Made by a program: the position numbers and the translations under genes
Source: Miscanthus floridulus
Taxonomy: Eukaryota > Streptophyta > Magnoliopsida > Poales > Poaceae
Assembly: GCF_019320115.1 (NCBI RefSeq)
Contig: NC_089587.1
Span: 81,942,162 to 82,006,161 of the forward strand
DNA length: 64,000 nucleotides
Direction: 5' to 3'
Shown: positions 11,230 to 22,638 of the stretch, piece by piece
Layout of the letters: the number at the start of each line of letters is the position of its first letter
Numbering within the stretch: position 1 is the stretch's first letter
Notes under the pieces: generated by a model
Databases searched by the model: none
The model's input: the letters and a program-made list of their open reading frames with translations, nothing else
What the model was told of the DNA's origin: nothing

Positions 11230-14200
11230 TGTCGCACCTAATTTTGCAAAGCAAAACCAAATACTCATATATGTGCGCCTAGGATGTCCAAACACACACA
11301 TATATCACAAATTGCAATAGTATCAAAGTAAAGTACTTATTACATCGCATATCTCATCATAAAGTTAAATACAAAGTTTGCTCGAAGGCAATATTATTAC
11401 AAACACAGCGGAATAACTAGCCCAACTGTCACAGGGACTCCAACTGGTGAACGTCACCCTAGTAGTCCTGGACATCCTCCGGAAACTCTTTATATCCATT
11501 ATCTATTACCCATCCGGGATTTTCATTGGATGTAAAGCAAGTGTAAGCTCACCATGCTTAGCAAGTATAACAAAGGGATCTATGAGGCTCAAATAGGCTT
11601 GACACTGTTTGGCTGCAATTCACAATTTTAGTTGATCAATTTTTAGCAACCTAAATTACTACTTTAATGAACAGTCCCAATTCCCAAGTGGTATTAAAGT
11701 ATCAAAGCTTTATCTCATAACCCATCCATCCATCAACCACAGTAACCACTAATCTCGAAGGATCCAGACCACTCGTATCCGTGAGCATGGCTGTTATAAC
11801 AGGTTAATTATTTCTGCAGAAATTATACATCTTTACCCACCGAGCCATGATTCCCAATGTCGGGGTTCGCGAGACCCACTACACCTCTTCCTAGGAAGTG
11901 TGGCAGAGTTTCACTATGAAACCCTTAGCTAGTTGCACTAACAGGTCGTAGCTACAAAGGAATGGCACACGTGGGCATCGCAGCACGGTGCACACCCTAA
12001 CAGAAAAAGGAAAGATACCCTCTTACCCCTTACTGGAGCTACAGATGAGCTAGTACAAACTAGATAATAGGTTAAAGTTAGAGCCATTTGACACTTAGGG
12101 TTGTACGGTCCCTCCTAGGTTGCCGCTTTAGGATTAAGTCCTTATGGAGAGGCACTAGAGTACTCAACCCCGTACTCCAGCCCCCTATCTGTTGCTAAAA
12201 AGTTCCATTTTATCACATTGCATATAGTCTTTAAATATGTTTAACAATTACTTCATGTTAAGCGCTGCAGCATCTATCCAAAATGCCTACCCAATAAACC
12301 TAGGTATCAAGGATATGTGGTATAAGGAATCATCTAGGTAAAGTCCTTAAAGGCAATTCAAATTAAACTCATGCATGAATGTAAGTGGTAGTAGTTCATA
12401 GGTAACAAGGGGCCTTTGGTACACTTGCCTTCCTCAAAGTCGTCCTAGGAGTACTGCTGATCCTGCTGGGGGTCCTCAGTCACCTCGAATGGCTCACCCT
12501 CTAATCATGATCCAATCATCAATCAAACATCATTCCAATCATTACATGCATACAAGATAGAACTCCATTAGAACAGTACACCAAACAGTGAAAACATATG
12601 TTGAAAAGCTTACAGATCTATTCTACGCATTGCTATGAACACATGAGCGAAAGAATCACTCAAATTGGACTTAAAACATGAAAGTTATGCATGAAATAAG
12701 ATGTAATGGCAATTCTATAAATAAACTAACCTATTTTCGAATTAAAACAATTAAAAATCTGAATTTAAATGAAATTTGGACCAAGCATACTATTTCTGGA
12801 AATGACAGGGTTCTAAACGAATAAAATCAGGACCAAAAAATAATTATTTTGAACTAACCAGGACTGCGGGTTGATTCACTAAAAACCAAGGGGCTATTTT
12901 GTAAAACTGGCATGGCTGATCATGTGTTGACCGGGGCTGCTGACTCATCTGACACATGGCACACTATGGTTCGCTCGGTGCACCACATGGCGTGGACTAG
13001 TGCTGACGCAGGCATGGTGCGCCGGGTCCATGGTTCACCGTGGACCGGCCACTTAAGTCCAACCGGTATCTAATCTGGGCCATCCGTGCTAGATCCAACG
13101 GCACAGGGGTGAGGGTCGGGCGGTGGCTCACTTAGGAAGAAGCCCATGGCGGCGGCGCCATGGCTGGCGATTCGGTGCTTGCGGAAATGACGTTCTAGGG
13201 CGCCATTTGACCATCTAGGGGCATGGAAAGATGGAGATGCTCACCGTGAGTCGTCTGGAGGGGAACGCGGTGTTCGGGAAGGCTTCGAAGCTGGTCGTCG
13301 ACGGCGGCCGCGAACTAGATAGAGAAAAGGCGCGCGGGTGAAGGCGAATCCGGGCGAAACAAGGCCAATTCGAGTAATTAGGGGTACCTTTGGCTGTGGT
13401 GAAACACGGTGAGGCCTCAGGTGGCTTCGGTGACGGTGTTCACGCTCGAGAGGGGGGGATTCACCGGTGGTGGTGGCTCACGGCAGCGGGCAGGGGATGG
13501 AGAAGGGCAGAGGGGAGGGGCTCAGCCTTTATAGGCGGACGACAGCGGCGTACAAGGAAAGGGAGCGAGGCGGGTTCGGCGCTTTCCATACGGGCGCCGG
13601 TGGCCTTCCATCGGAGCCGCGCCATTGACGGCAGAGAAAAGGAAAGAGCGTCGGGGAAGAAAGGAAGGTGGACGATGCGGCTGACAGGCGGGACCAGCGT
13701 GCAGCGAGGGAGAAGGGAGCGGTGCATGCGGGCGAAGCCAAGGCGGGCCACGGCTGAGCTGGGCCAGGCGGAACGGTGGGCCGCCGAGCTGGCTGGAAGG
13801 GCCGCGTGCAGGGGGGGGCGGGGAAAGAAAGTCTCAGCAGCAGGCTGGGCCGCGCAGGGTGCGAGCCATAGTGCTGATGCGGGGCAGGCCACCGGTTGAT
13901 GCCAGCGCGGGAAAAAAAAAGAAGGGCTGGGCTGGGCTGCTTCGGTTGGGCTAAAAAAAAGAGAAGATGAATTCTTTTCAAATCCTTTTTTTTCCAATTC
14001 TATTTTCTCCATTTTAAGCCAAATTCAAATAAGTTTTGAATTCAATTTTCAAATCATCTAGCCCTACACTCAATCAAAAACCATATGATTCGGCATGAAT
14101 GCAACAAACAAGTTTCTAAACTTATGGTTTATTTTATTTATACAATATTTATTATTTGACCTATGTTAGAAATGCCTAGAAAATGTATAAATAGGGCAAG

Positions 14201-14239
14201 AATTTAATTGCTAATTGCAGTAGAATTTTGGGCGTTACA
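11230..14239 (-). repeat. 5' LTR of the chromovirus
   Basis: About 3010 bp, homologous to 1825-4830 with scattered, mostly transitional differences and a few one- to few-base indels. Open frames such as 13390-13899 correspond to those of the other LTR and are not treated as genes. Confidence 0.93.
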
Positions 14240-14855
14240 AGGATTACGAGGACGAGTAGTCGGTTCTTCACGCAACCTACCCCTTTTGGGACTTGTTTAC
14301 AAAGGGGGAGTGTTAGGCTTTGATTTATCTTGTAAATAAGTTAGTTGGTCACTTAGTTTTGAGACTTTAAAACCTTTAGCTTGTGTGAACTATGTCATGT
14401 GTGGCTAATATGTGATGGACAACTATATATATGTGTTTGTGATGCATGATTGTAGGACAAGTAATGGTTATCTATCTACCTTATTAGCTTGTGTTTGTCT
14501 CTACTTGTGATGGTGGATGTATTTTGGATGGCCATGTGTTGCTTCAAGTTTCTACTTTGAAATATTGGCCATCATATTCTCTTTTACTTGTGTGAAATAA
14601 CATGTCATATTGCATCTCTTTTCACGAATATATATTTGTTCACACACACTTGTTGCACCCCACAGATTGCAAAATTTAGGTCGAGCTTTTGTCTTGATGT
14701 ATGCAAATCATGTATAGATGATTCTAATTGAAATTGAAATTCATGCATACATCAAGGGGGAGCTCTTCATAAATTTTGGGTTTCAAAAGCTTTAAATTCT
14801 TTCATTCTTATAAAAGCCTAAGTTGGTTATCATTAATTACCAAAAAGAGGGAGAT
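14240..14855 (+). other. 3' internal region of the outer LTR element
   Basis: The first five bases (aggat) are the right copy of the target duplication. 14245-14259 finishes the interrupted gag-like frame with a TAG. The rest has no long ORF: AT-rich sequence containing aaagggggag (about 14301) and ends caaaaagagggagat, a polypurine tract immediately before the LTR start TGAAAG at 14856. No protease, RT or integrase is present, so this element was non-autonomous or lost its pol. Confidence 0.7.
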
Positions 14856-16506
14856 TGAAAGTGCAATTGCCCCCTATGTGGGTTTTGGTGTATTGATGAC
14901 ATCCAAATTAGGGACTAATGTGATCTTAATGAGATATGTCGTAGCTATTAGTCCCATGAAAGATTCAAAGAGTTGATAAAGATGAAATGGTATCCCTCAA
15001 TTCTTGAAGTTGTAAAGGCAGACGAACTCAAAGCGCTCTCCAAGGGTTTTATTTTTGTTTTTGAGTTTAGGATCTGCCACACTATAAAGAGGGATGCAAA
15101 CTTAGTTGGTCTGAGGAAGATAGAGTGCTCAAGCATAAAAATAAAATCAAAAGAGAGACACTCTAGCACTCCATGAGCACGTAGAATATTTTTCGGTGAC
15201 TGTTGGTGTCGGAAGTCCTGACGTAAGTCAGAACTCCCGACCGTCGGAAGTCATGACTTATGACAGAAGTCCTGACGCCTAGTCACTTAGCCTATGTGGT
15301 GACCGTGGCCGTCGGAAGTCCCGACATAAGACAGAACTCCCAACCATCGGAAGTCATGACTCATGTCGGAAGTCCTGACGCCCAGTCACTTAGTCTGCGC
15401 GGTGACCGTGGCCATCGGAAGTCCTGATGTGAGTCAGAACTCCCGACAGTCGGAAGTCCTGACCCAAGTCAGGAGTCCCAACACCTAGGGTTTTGCTGGC
15501 TGGCTGACTGCGCCCGTCGGAAGTCCCGACGTATGTCGGGAGTCCCAACCGCAACATTGACTTGCTCGTGCGGACTTTTGACCCTACATGAATAGTGTTT
15601 TCTGTTAAGGTCAGAAGTCCCGAGATCTGTGTCGAAACTTCTGACGTAGATCTGAACGGTTAGATTTCTACTATGAGTATAAATAGACCTCTCCTTACTT
15701 CTAACCGGTACAAACTGATTTATAGCTTACAAACCTTCGTGCTCAACAGCTCCCAAGCATTCAAGGCACCCCTCTCCTCTCCCCTTTGCTCCAATCTTTG
15801 ATTCCCCTAGGGTTTTGAGTGAAAGGAGAGTGGATTAAGTGAGAGAACCACTTTGGCAAGCTTGAGCACTTGATTTCTTCGTCAAGCCGGTTGGATTTGC
15901 ATCTATTACTCTTGAGGCTTTGCCCCTAGCCGGCTAGGTGTTGCCCAAGAGCTTCCATCTTGTGGAAGAGCCCTGGGAAATTTGTATTAGCCTTTATTTG
16001 TTAGTGGAAAGCTCAAGTGGCCTTTGTGGTTGCTTTGAGAGAGGCAAGGAGGTGAAGGAGACTCTGACCTTTGTGGTCTCCTCAACAATGAGGACATAGG
16101 AGCTCCTTTGTGGGGTTGCCAAACCTCAGGATAAATCTTTATGTCCCATGTGCTTGTTGTTGTGTTTGCTCGAGATTACTTGTATTTGTTTGTCTCTCTA
16201 TCTCCCGAACTTTATTTTAGGGTTTGGACTCGATCTACGGTTTGGAGGCATTTCGGAGTCAAGGGAGTGACCCAACATCTTCACCAAACTACTAGTAAGT
16301 GGGGTTGTAAGATTATTTATCCGCAAAGTTAAATTTGGCACTGCTTTTGTAGTTCACGTAAGCGTTGGGACTTCTGACGACGTCGGGAGTTCCGACCCAA
16401 ACTACCAGGACTTCGGACATTGACTGACAAATTTGAACTTAGCATTTGTAGTTAATTTTTAGATATGCCTATTCACCTCCCCTCTAGGCATTGTTAGATC
16501 CATTCA
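14856..16506 (+). mobile_element. 3' LTR of the outer element (copia/SIRE-like type)
   Basis: It starts TGAAAGTGCAATTGCCCC after a polypurine tract and ends in the typical ...cacctcccctctaggcattgttagatccattca at 16506 (1651 bp). A TATAAATAG at 15678-15686 marks the promoter. The U3 part holds an array of short inverted repeats (15190-15660). It is not the partner of the LTR at 1-660, whose sequence differs. It ends 334 bases upstream of a host start codon in the same orientation. Confidence 0.85.
15190..15660 (+). repeat. Array of imperfect palindromes based on GTCGGAAGTCCTGAC
   Basis: GTCGGAAGTCCTGAC and variants alternate with near-complementary GTCAGAACTCCCGAC units, so neighbouring copies can form hairpins. 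More than ten half-units are visible between 15218 and 15650, separated by gtaa, gtga or gcc-cagtcacttag spacers. A last echo lies near 16373-16425. It sits in U3, directly upstream of the TATA box. Confidence 0.8.
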
Positions 16507-16545
16507 GTTGCTCTAAGAATCTTTGTAGTTTTCTCTTAGTCCACC

Positions 16546-16840
16546 TATATAATAGTTAGCTCTTCACTATTAATACATGGTCCACTTATCTCTCTCACAA
16601 AGTTTCTCAGTTCTTATGTCTAAGCCGGCCATAAACTTACATCCTGCTTCTCTTCTCTCTCATCTTTTTTCTCCTCCAGCTCAGCATCCAGCTACCTTAT
16701 AGCCTACTATTATACTTGCTCTAAGCCCCACCGCCGCGCATGGCCCCAGCCCGGCAACACACCACCTCGACACGCAGAGCAAGTGAGCAACCACCACCTC
16801 CATCACCAAGACGTAGCAAGAGCAGCAGCAGCCAGTAGCA
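16546..16840 (+). promoter_or_regulatory. Promoter and leader region of secreted peptide gene 1
   Basis: TATATAA occurs at about 16546 between the LTR end and the start codon. The leader from about 16740 (gccccagcccggcaacacaccacc ... gcagcagcagccagtagca) is similar in composition and ending to the leader of the paralogue at 20114, supporting a real transcript. The exact transcription start cannot be read. Confidence 0.4.
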
Positions 16841-17056
16841 ATGCCCCACGCCTGCACCATGGTCCTCATTGCCGCGCTCCTCCTGGCCGCTGTCACGGTG
16901 GCGCCGTGCGTGGGGGAGGCACGCGACATCGCCACCGACGAGGGCAGGGACCTATCGTCCGCCGACGCACCGGCCTCCGACATGCCCGCCCTGGGGCCCG
17001 ACGCCGCCTCGTCCCCAGACTCCTCGAAAGCACCGTCGTCGAGTTCCAATGCGTAA
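16841..17056 (+). CDS. Small secreted peptide, paralogue 1 (71 residues)
   Basis: The ATG is aligned with that of the paralogue 3.3 kb downstream (both after a gca-rich leader); a second in-frame ATG follows six codons later. Residues 1 to about 26 form a signal peptide with core VLIAALLLAAVTVA. The mature part is short, acidic and rich in Ser, Asp, Ala and Pro, with SADAPASD, LGPDAASSPDSS and APSSSS. These blocks are shared with the second copy while the linkers differ, which suggests selection on the C-terminal half. Ala-Pro and Ser-Pro pairs are possible hydroxyproline glycosylation sites, but no GPI signal is seen and there are no cysteines after the signal. I do not recognise a named family; an arabinogalactan-like or signalling peptide is possible. 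Confidence 0.65.
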   Translation: MPHACTMVLIAALLLAAVTVAPCVGEARDIATDEGRDLSSADAPASDMPALGPDAASSPDSSKAPSSSSNA

Positions 17057-17568
17057 CCGGCGCCGGTCCAGAGACCTATCTATGTACGAGCAAGATTCTT
17101 GGCCGGCATGCTCGCTCCTCGTCCTCGAGACGAGTGTATATATGGCGGCATGGATCAGTTCATTCCTTCCTTCCTTCCTTGTAATAACGGTGTGCACCTG
17201 ACGACGATGATACATATGGTGGTTTGAACGTTCATTGGGTGCTGAGCGTTCATTTTAATATGGAGTTTTTCCTTTACCTTTTTCATCATTCCTTTTCAAT
17301 TTTTCATATGTACTGAGCGCCCATGGTGCGATAAGAGAAAATTTTCAATTTGTTGGACTGATGGCTGATCGATCAAGGTGCCCATTGCGCAACTATCTCT
17401 AATCATAAGGTGTTATTTTTATTCATTATTCATACAGATACAATTAAGATTTAAGAGGTTGCTTGATACCTTTGCTCTGCTAAGTACTTTCTAGCGTCGT
17501 CGGGCGAGGATTTTAGAGCAGCCAACATCTTGGGTTTCGGTTTGGGGGAAAGCACATATCAGTTTCTT

Positions 17569-17572
<4 letters not shown>
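17057..17572. other. Downstream region of peptide gene 1
   Basis: It contains a short ttcc run (17163-17178) and AT-rich sequence typical of a 3' UTR and intergenic DNA. I see no gene. Confidence 0.5.

Positions 17573-17615
<43 letters not shown>
17573..17615. repeat. (TG)n microsatellite
   Basis: About 21 uninterrupted TG dinucleotides. Likely polymorphic in length. Confidence 0.97.
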
Positions 17616-17616
<1 letters not shown>

Positions 17617-17661
17617 GGCCAGATTGTGGCTGCTTTTTCATTAGGGCATCTCCAATGTATA

Positions 17662-17812
17662 GAACCAACCCCATTTCTATACTAAGATGTAACATCATGT
17701 GTTAAATTGCCCCCAATGTTTATAACCGGTACTTTTAGAACCAACTCCATTTCTATACTAAGATGTAACACCATGTGTTAAATTGCCCCCAATGTTTATA
17801 ACCGGTACTTTT
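17662..17812. repeat. Tandem duplication of a 75-bp unit
   Basis: The unit starting agaaccaaccccatttctat and ending aaccggtactttt occurs twice back to back with about two substitutions. The sequence resembles the terminal part of a DNA transposon. The second copy is cut by the MITE at 17814. Confidence 0.85.
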
Positions 17813-17813
17813 A

Positions 17814-17994
17814 GGGCATGTTTGGATCCCTCCTATAAACTTTAGAGCTCTAAAAGTTTTAGAGCACTTTAGCTCCATTTTGAGCTCTAACGCTTTAATG
17901 TGAGGTGGGCTAAAGTTTATAACTAACTTTAGACTACTTGTTTGGAGCTTTAGCTCTAAATTTTAGAGCTCGAAGAGGAAATCCAAACATGCCC
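17814..17994. mobile_element. Tourist-like MITE (PIF/Harbinger type)
   Basis: The 181-bp element has perfect 14-base terminal inverted repeats (GGGCATGTTTGGAT and ATCCAAACATGCCC) and is flanked by the 3-bp target duplication TTA (17811-17813, 17995-17997). The interior is internally palindromic (tttagagctctaaa), with no ORF. Confidence 0.93.
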
Positions 17995-17997
17995 TTA

Positions 17998-19334
17998 GAT
18001 CTATAAGTGGGCCCCATATATTATTTAAAAAATTGGACTACCCAACTCCTCTTCCATCTCTTCCCATCTCATCGCAACCCACGCCCTCCACGCCGCTTCG
18101 TTGAGCTCCGACTAACCCCATCCGCTCCGCTCCTGCCAACGCCACGACACCTCCACTCCTTGGAGGTTATCTGACGCCGCCTCCGCTCTTGTGAGGTTGT
18201 GCGACATTGCCTCCTTTCTTGCGAGATCATCTGGTGTTGTTGGATCTTGCGGGCGAGCAGTTTGGCACCAAATTCGGCGGACAAGGAGCTGCAACTCGAC
18301 ATCAGGACCTGTTGGCTTCACCACGGCCCGCCTCTGTTCCTCGGAGCCTTGTCACGCCACCTCTGCCGCTCCACCATGCCCTACCGCTGCTCCCCCAGAC
18401 CACCACACCTCCTCTTATATAGTCCGGGTGTAAGGTTACAGATGGAATGCCAAATAATATGATATACGGTTTGCTAGTTTGTTACAAGGTGATTAGATCA
18501 GCATGATTTACTTGGCTTCAAAGACTAACTAGTCGATATCTAACTTTTCAAGCAGTCGATGCACCTTGTTCGTCTTGAGCCTCTATCTTGGCAAGCTCAA
18601 ACCATCCCATCCTAATTGGACTTGGGGTTCAATCACCCCCCCCCTTTATTTCCTTAGCCTCCTGCCTCATCTCCGTGACTAGGGGATGTTTCACCGGGCC
18701 TACAGGACGGCTCGATGCGACTAAGGCCACGTCCAATGCTATGGCTAATAGTACTAGAGTCCACATCCGCGCAATGCATCCAGCTCAGCTTTGCTAGTGG
18801 CCTTGCGGGTTGCTAGATTTACCACGCATAAGACTGTCTCCAACAAGGAGGCCCATATGGACACCCAAACTCAAAATGGGTAACAGAGACCCAAAATCAA
18901 GCTCCTGCAGACTATCTATACGAGAGACTCATTTTGAGTTGCCTGATAGACACAACCTAAATATGAGCATCATCTCTCCTAGAAACTCATTTGCAGAAAT
19001 GATTCTCTTTTCGGTCCTGTTGTTGGAGAAGATGTCAAATGTGTATTAAACCCTTTGACTGTAGCACTACCTAAAGGTCAAATAGATCTTGTATTTTGAA
19101 TGTTATTGTTTGAGATGGTCTAAAGCACAAGCCACTGCTTGAGTCCACGTTGTAGGCTTGTAGCCAGCCGAGTCATGCACTTTCATGGGAACCAAGAGAA
19201 TCTCCCATGATAGAGAGAGGATTGAAAAGCAAAATTTATGTTAAATAGAATGGACGTATTGGTCTACATCGAGAATTTAATAACCTCGCGCCTTACTCAT
19301 CTCTGTGAATATATATCAATTTTTCAACGAGATC
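17998..19334. other. Intergenic region, no supported gene
   Basis: It has a C-rich stretch (18060-18420) with overlapping short ORFs on both strands, none with a recognisable domain, followed by ordinary AT-rich sequence. A transduplicated gene fragment is possible but not shown. Confidence 0.4.
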
Positions 19335-19595
19335 TACTTCCTCCGTCCATAAAAAAAATACAATTCTCACCTTTGGAGAAGTCAAATCATTTCAATTTTA
19401 ACTAAAATTATATGCAAAAGTATTAACACTTATGAAACAAAATAATTACCATTAGATTAGTTATCGAATATATTTTTGTAATATATTTATTTTGAGACAT
19501 AAATGTTAATATAATTTACTAATAAAACTTAATCAAAATTGAGCTCATTTGATTGACACGTTTTCTATAATTGTATTTTTTTTATGGAGGGAGTA
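19335..19595. mobile_element. Stowaway-like MITE
   Basis: The 261-bp AT-rich element has terminal inverted repeats tacttcctccgtccat and atggagggagta, each followed inward by matching poly-A/poly-T and aatt, and TA at both ends. The CTCC(C/G)TCC terminus is the signature of Tc1/mariner-type Stowaway elements. Confidence 0.92.
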
Positions 19596-19979
19596 CATTA
19601 CTGCGTGGCTCTGTTGGCCGTGCCTAAGCTGAAGACGTAGCCCGTAGGCAGACTGCAGACATGACACGGCACGATTAGTAATAACTAATAAGATTACTGA
19701 CCTGACTACTCATAGCCTCATAGGGCCGTGCCTCATCGAGCGCGTGCCATACTCGGTGACGCTGCTTTGGCCATCTATAACCACTGGCTGCAGCGTGTGG
19801 CTTCTCTGTTTCTTCGCACTAGTCCGTTTGGGCGTGTGGCGGATGGCCGAGACTCCTGCATGCGTGACCCCGGCCGTCCGAGTCGTGCGAGGGTCATGCG
19901 CGACCACGCGAGACGCGACACAAGGAGCTTGGCGCGCCTGAAGAAACGTCCTCCCCTAAAAATAGCCACACGGTCTTCG

Positions 19980-19987
19980 TATATAAA
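19980..19987 (+). promoter_or_regulatory. TATA box of secreted peptide gene 2
   Basis: TATATAAA lies 127 bases upstream of the start codon, and the leader that follows is C/A-rich, as expected for a short grass 5' UTR. The upstream region carries several GC-rich motifs but none I can name with confidence. Confidence 0.65.
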
Positions 19988-20113
19988 CAATGCGCGCCCC
20001 GCCCCGCACCCGTCATCGCAATCGCAACACACAGCAAAGCAACGCAAGAAGCAACCACTGCACCGCCACCAAGCCGCCAAGGCAAAGAAGGCAGCAGCAG
20101 CAGCAGCGTCGCA

Positions 20114-20329
20114 ATGGCCCGCGCCTGCGTGTTCCTCGTCGTGCTCCTCCTGGCCGCCGTCGCAGTGGCGCCGTTCGCGGGCGCGGCGCGCGTCGACGTC
20201 GTCGAGGGCAGGTCCATGAAGTCCGCCGATGCACCGGAGGCCGACGCGCCCGCTCCCGCTCCCGGGCCCGACTCCGCCTCGTCGCCGGACTCGTCGGAGG
20301 CACCCTCCAGCAGCAGCTCTTCCGACTAG
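20114..20329 (+). CDS. Small secreted peptide, paralogue 2 (71 residues)
   Basis: The ATG (gcaATGg context) follows a TATA box by 127 bases. Residues 1 to about 25 are a signal peptide (VFLVVLLLAAVAVAPFAGA). The mature part contains VDVVEGRSMKSADAP, ADAPAPAPGPDSASSPDSS and EAPSSSSSSD. Length is identical to paralogue 1 (71 residues), with the same order of blocks. The APAPAPGP stretch is a typical site for hydroxyproline-linked arabinogalactan, but a GPI anchor signal is lacking, so it is not a standard AG peptide. High GC matches grass genes. The function is unknown; a processed apoplastic peptide is the likeliest reading, by inference. Confidence 0.72.
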   Translation: MARACVFLVVLLLAAVAVAPFAGAARVDVVEGRSMKSADAPEADAPAPAPGPDSASSPDSSEAPSSSSSSD

Positions 20330-22284
20330 CCGCCCGGCAGAAATCTCGCTCCGATGATCTATCCGACCCGGCAAAACTATTTATTTCGCTCTTGATTCTC
20401 TGGAATAATGTGCTGCACCCTGATGACGTGTGTGTGCATGGGTGCGCGCGGCAAACGCATGCTGGAATGCGCTTGCCTAATTGTTATTTTGTTGTTGTTT
20501 CCTCTCTTTCCTATTTTATTAAATTTGTTCATGTATATGTAATATGTGTCACCCAATATAATACGTGCTACGCCCTTTAATTTTTTTGGTGATGATATCA
20601 TTTTTCAGTTTTTTGAATGAGCAATGCCACACATTATGTATAATCAGTTTGTATCAGGCTATATATCGACATCGGATTTCTGAAATTAAGCAACTTGTAT
20701 AATAATGTAACGCGCCGGGCATTGTGCAATTAAACAACTTGTATAACCAGCTTCTGAAATGAATCAATCTGTATAATCATTTAATAGGCACTGTCTCTGT
20801 TGGGATTTGTCTGCAAGTTCTCCTGGGACATGAGTTCTTCGGATTGGATTATTCCTGTTTCTTTTTAAACAAACCAGCACTATCAATGCTTATTTTTATT
20901 GGTGTAGAAGAAAATACAAACAAGTAATCATGAGGAGGTTACCTATATAGGGGTGAAAAAGTTACAATAGCAACTTTAACTCAGCAACCGGTCCGGTAAA
21001 CAACAACATGTGTGCGTACCACAAGCCACTACATTCAGCTCTCTAGCCACTACAACAACAAACTACCCAAACTTAAACTGGTCACCAAACCGATGAACCA
21101 TCAACGCCCAAACTTCTGCCAAGCATACAAGATAGCCACTGCTATATATGCACGGCCAACTGACGCCACGACATTAAATAGAATATGGGACTATAATTCT
21201 TTTTTAAAAGGTGGGTTAGAATTTAGAGACGCAAACAAACAAACAAGTGTTGCGATTATCTTGGGCGTTACACAAACTTTGAACAACTGACTTGAAATCT
21301 TGGTTCTAGATCCAAAGTCGGAAGTGGAAATGCTGAAATCCTTTAACTTCAATTTGGATCTATTGCATCCTCGAGTGTGGGATGGATCCACACTAAACCG
21401 ATTCACAATCAAAGATCAACTTTTGCATATGGGTTTTAATTTGTTCGAAATAGTGTTGTTTTCCTTTAGAAAAATCAAGCTTCTCAATATCAGATATTGA
21501 AATTGAAGTGAAACCTCAGCTGTGCTAATTGCCATCTTATGGACTGAAGGTATTGCACCTTTATCTCCTAGCCGACAAATCTCCTAGCCGTTTTTTACTT
21601 TTCAATTTGATACAAAACGAATGTGCAATGTCTGTGACATAAGTGCGCCCACGGTGATAATAACCCAACCCGAGTAATCTGAAACTTCTCCTTTAAAAAA
21701 AAGTAATTCGAAACTTATAGTGGATGCTATAGCACCTAGTGGCTCGATCATTACTCAATTATTTCTCTCTAGTCTAAAATTTATACTTTTGATTATCCTA
21801 TAAAACTATGGACTAGCTAGTCATGTGTAGTATTTTCATAGTGTGAAAATCATATTAACATATACATTGTTATTATTGAAACTTGTAGTACTTTGCTATT
21901 TGCTAATCTCCACGTTATGCCAATCCGTTGCATCAAACATCATGTATTTATCAGGTGGATCATTCCTTATTGTATAGTAACGCATACAGCACTTGCTTAC
22001 AGCCCATGTTGCAGATTTTAATGGCACCAAAAGCATTTTGTATTATGAAAAAGAAGATTAAAGAATTGGACATGCCATTTCAGCTTTGCTTTAAGCACCA
22101 AAATGCAAAATCAAAAGTTGGAACATACATGTCTAATTCCAATGATAATATTATAGCTAGTACTAGGCCAAAATATGACATCACACACAAAACACATCCA
22201 TATCTTGGGTTGTTTGTAACGCATGAAATTCGTAGTATTGATGCCACTCAACCAGTTTCCATGTATTAACTTTTATATCTACTA
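20330..22284. other. Intergenic region, no supported gene
   Basis: AT-rich sequence following peptide gene 2, with only short ORFs lacking recognisable domains. A possible polyadenylation region lies near 20530-20580. Poorly conserved transposon debris is likely but no termini were found. Confidence 0.45.
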
Positions 22285-22299
22285 TGCTAAATGACACAG

Positions 22300-22333
22300 C
22301 ATGCATTTGCATGAACATTCTAGCATACATGCA
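22300..22333 (+). promoter_or_regulatory. RY (CATGCA) motifs upstream of the repeat-protein gene
   Basis: CATGCA occurs at 22300-22305 and 22328-22333, with a further GCATG between them, about 310-340 bases upstream of the start codon at 22639. RY motifs are bound by B3 factors (ABI3/FUS3/LEC2 type) in seed genes. Two copies can occur by chance, so seed expression is only a suggestion. Confidence 0.35.
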
Positions 22334-22638
22334 CGAGGTTAGAAGAACCAACCAAATTTCTTATAGACTACGTCCCCAATAGACTGCATGAGCGTGAAGT
22401 GTGGATTCACCAAAAAATAACCTCAGCCATGACACATGGCGCGCATGACCACAAATGAAATTATGTCAGTTGTGGCGTGCCGCCATTCTCGCAGTCTTAC
22501 TCGGCTTCATAACTTTTGTACACACACTCGTGTTATTCGTTAGCAAGGCATCACCTTATCTAAATCTAAATAAAAACACACCACACCCGTCTCTCATACC
22601 ATTGAGTGATTTGCTATCAGAAGACACTTCAATAGACA

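Larger units (their letters stand above)
1825..14239 (-). mobile_element. Complete Ty3/gypsy chromovirus (Tekay/Del-like), minus strand, inactive
   Basis: Two direct LTRs (1825-4830 and 11230-14239) bound a 6.4-kb internal region. Read on the minus strand the order is 5' LTR, tRNA-Met PBS, an extra ORF (11046-10000), gag (9281), protease, RT, RNase H, integrase with C-terminal chromodomain, PPT, 3' LTR. Both LTRs begin TGTAAC and end in GACA on the minus strand. Flanks are AGGAC (1820-1824) and AGGAT (14240-14244), a 5-bp target duplication with one mismatch. Over the first 576 aligned LTR bases I count 22 differences (19 transitions), about 4%, so the insertion is not recent. Many in-frame stops and two frame changes make it non-autonomous. 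Confidence 0.93.

Noticed and set aside
15190..15660. CRISPR-like spaced repeat array
   Set aside because: Repeats are imperfect, inverted and irregularly spaced, and they lie inside a plant LTR.
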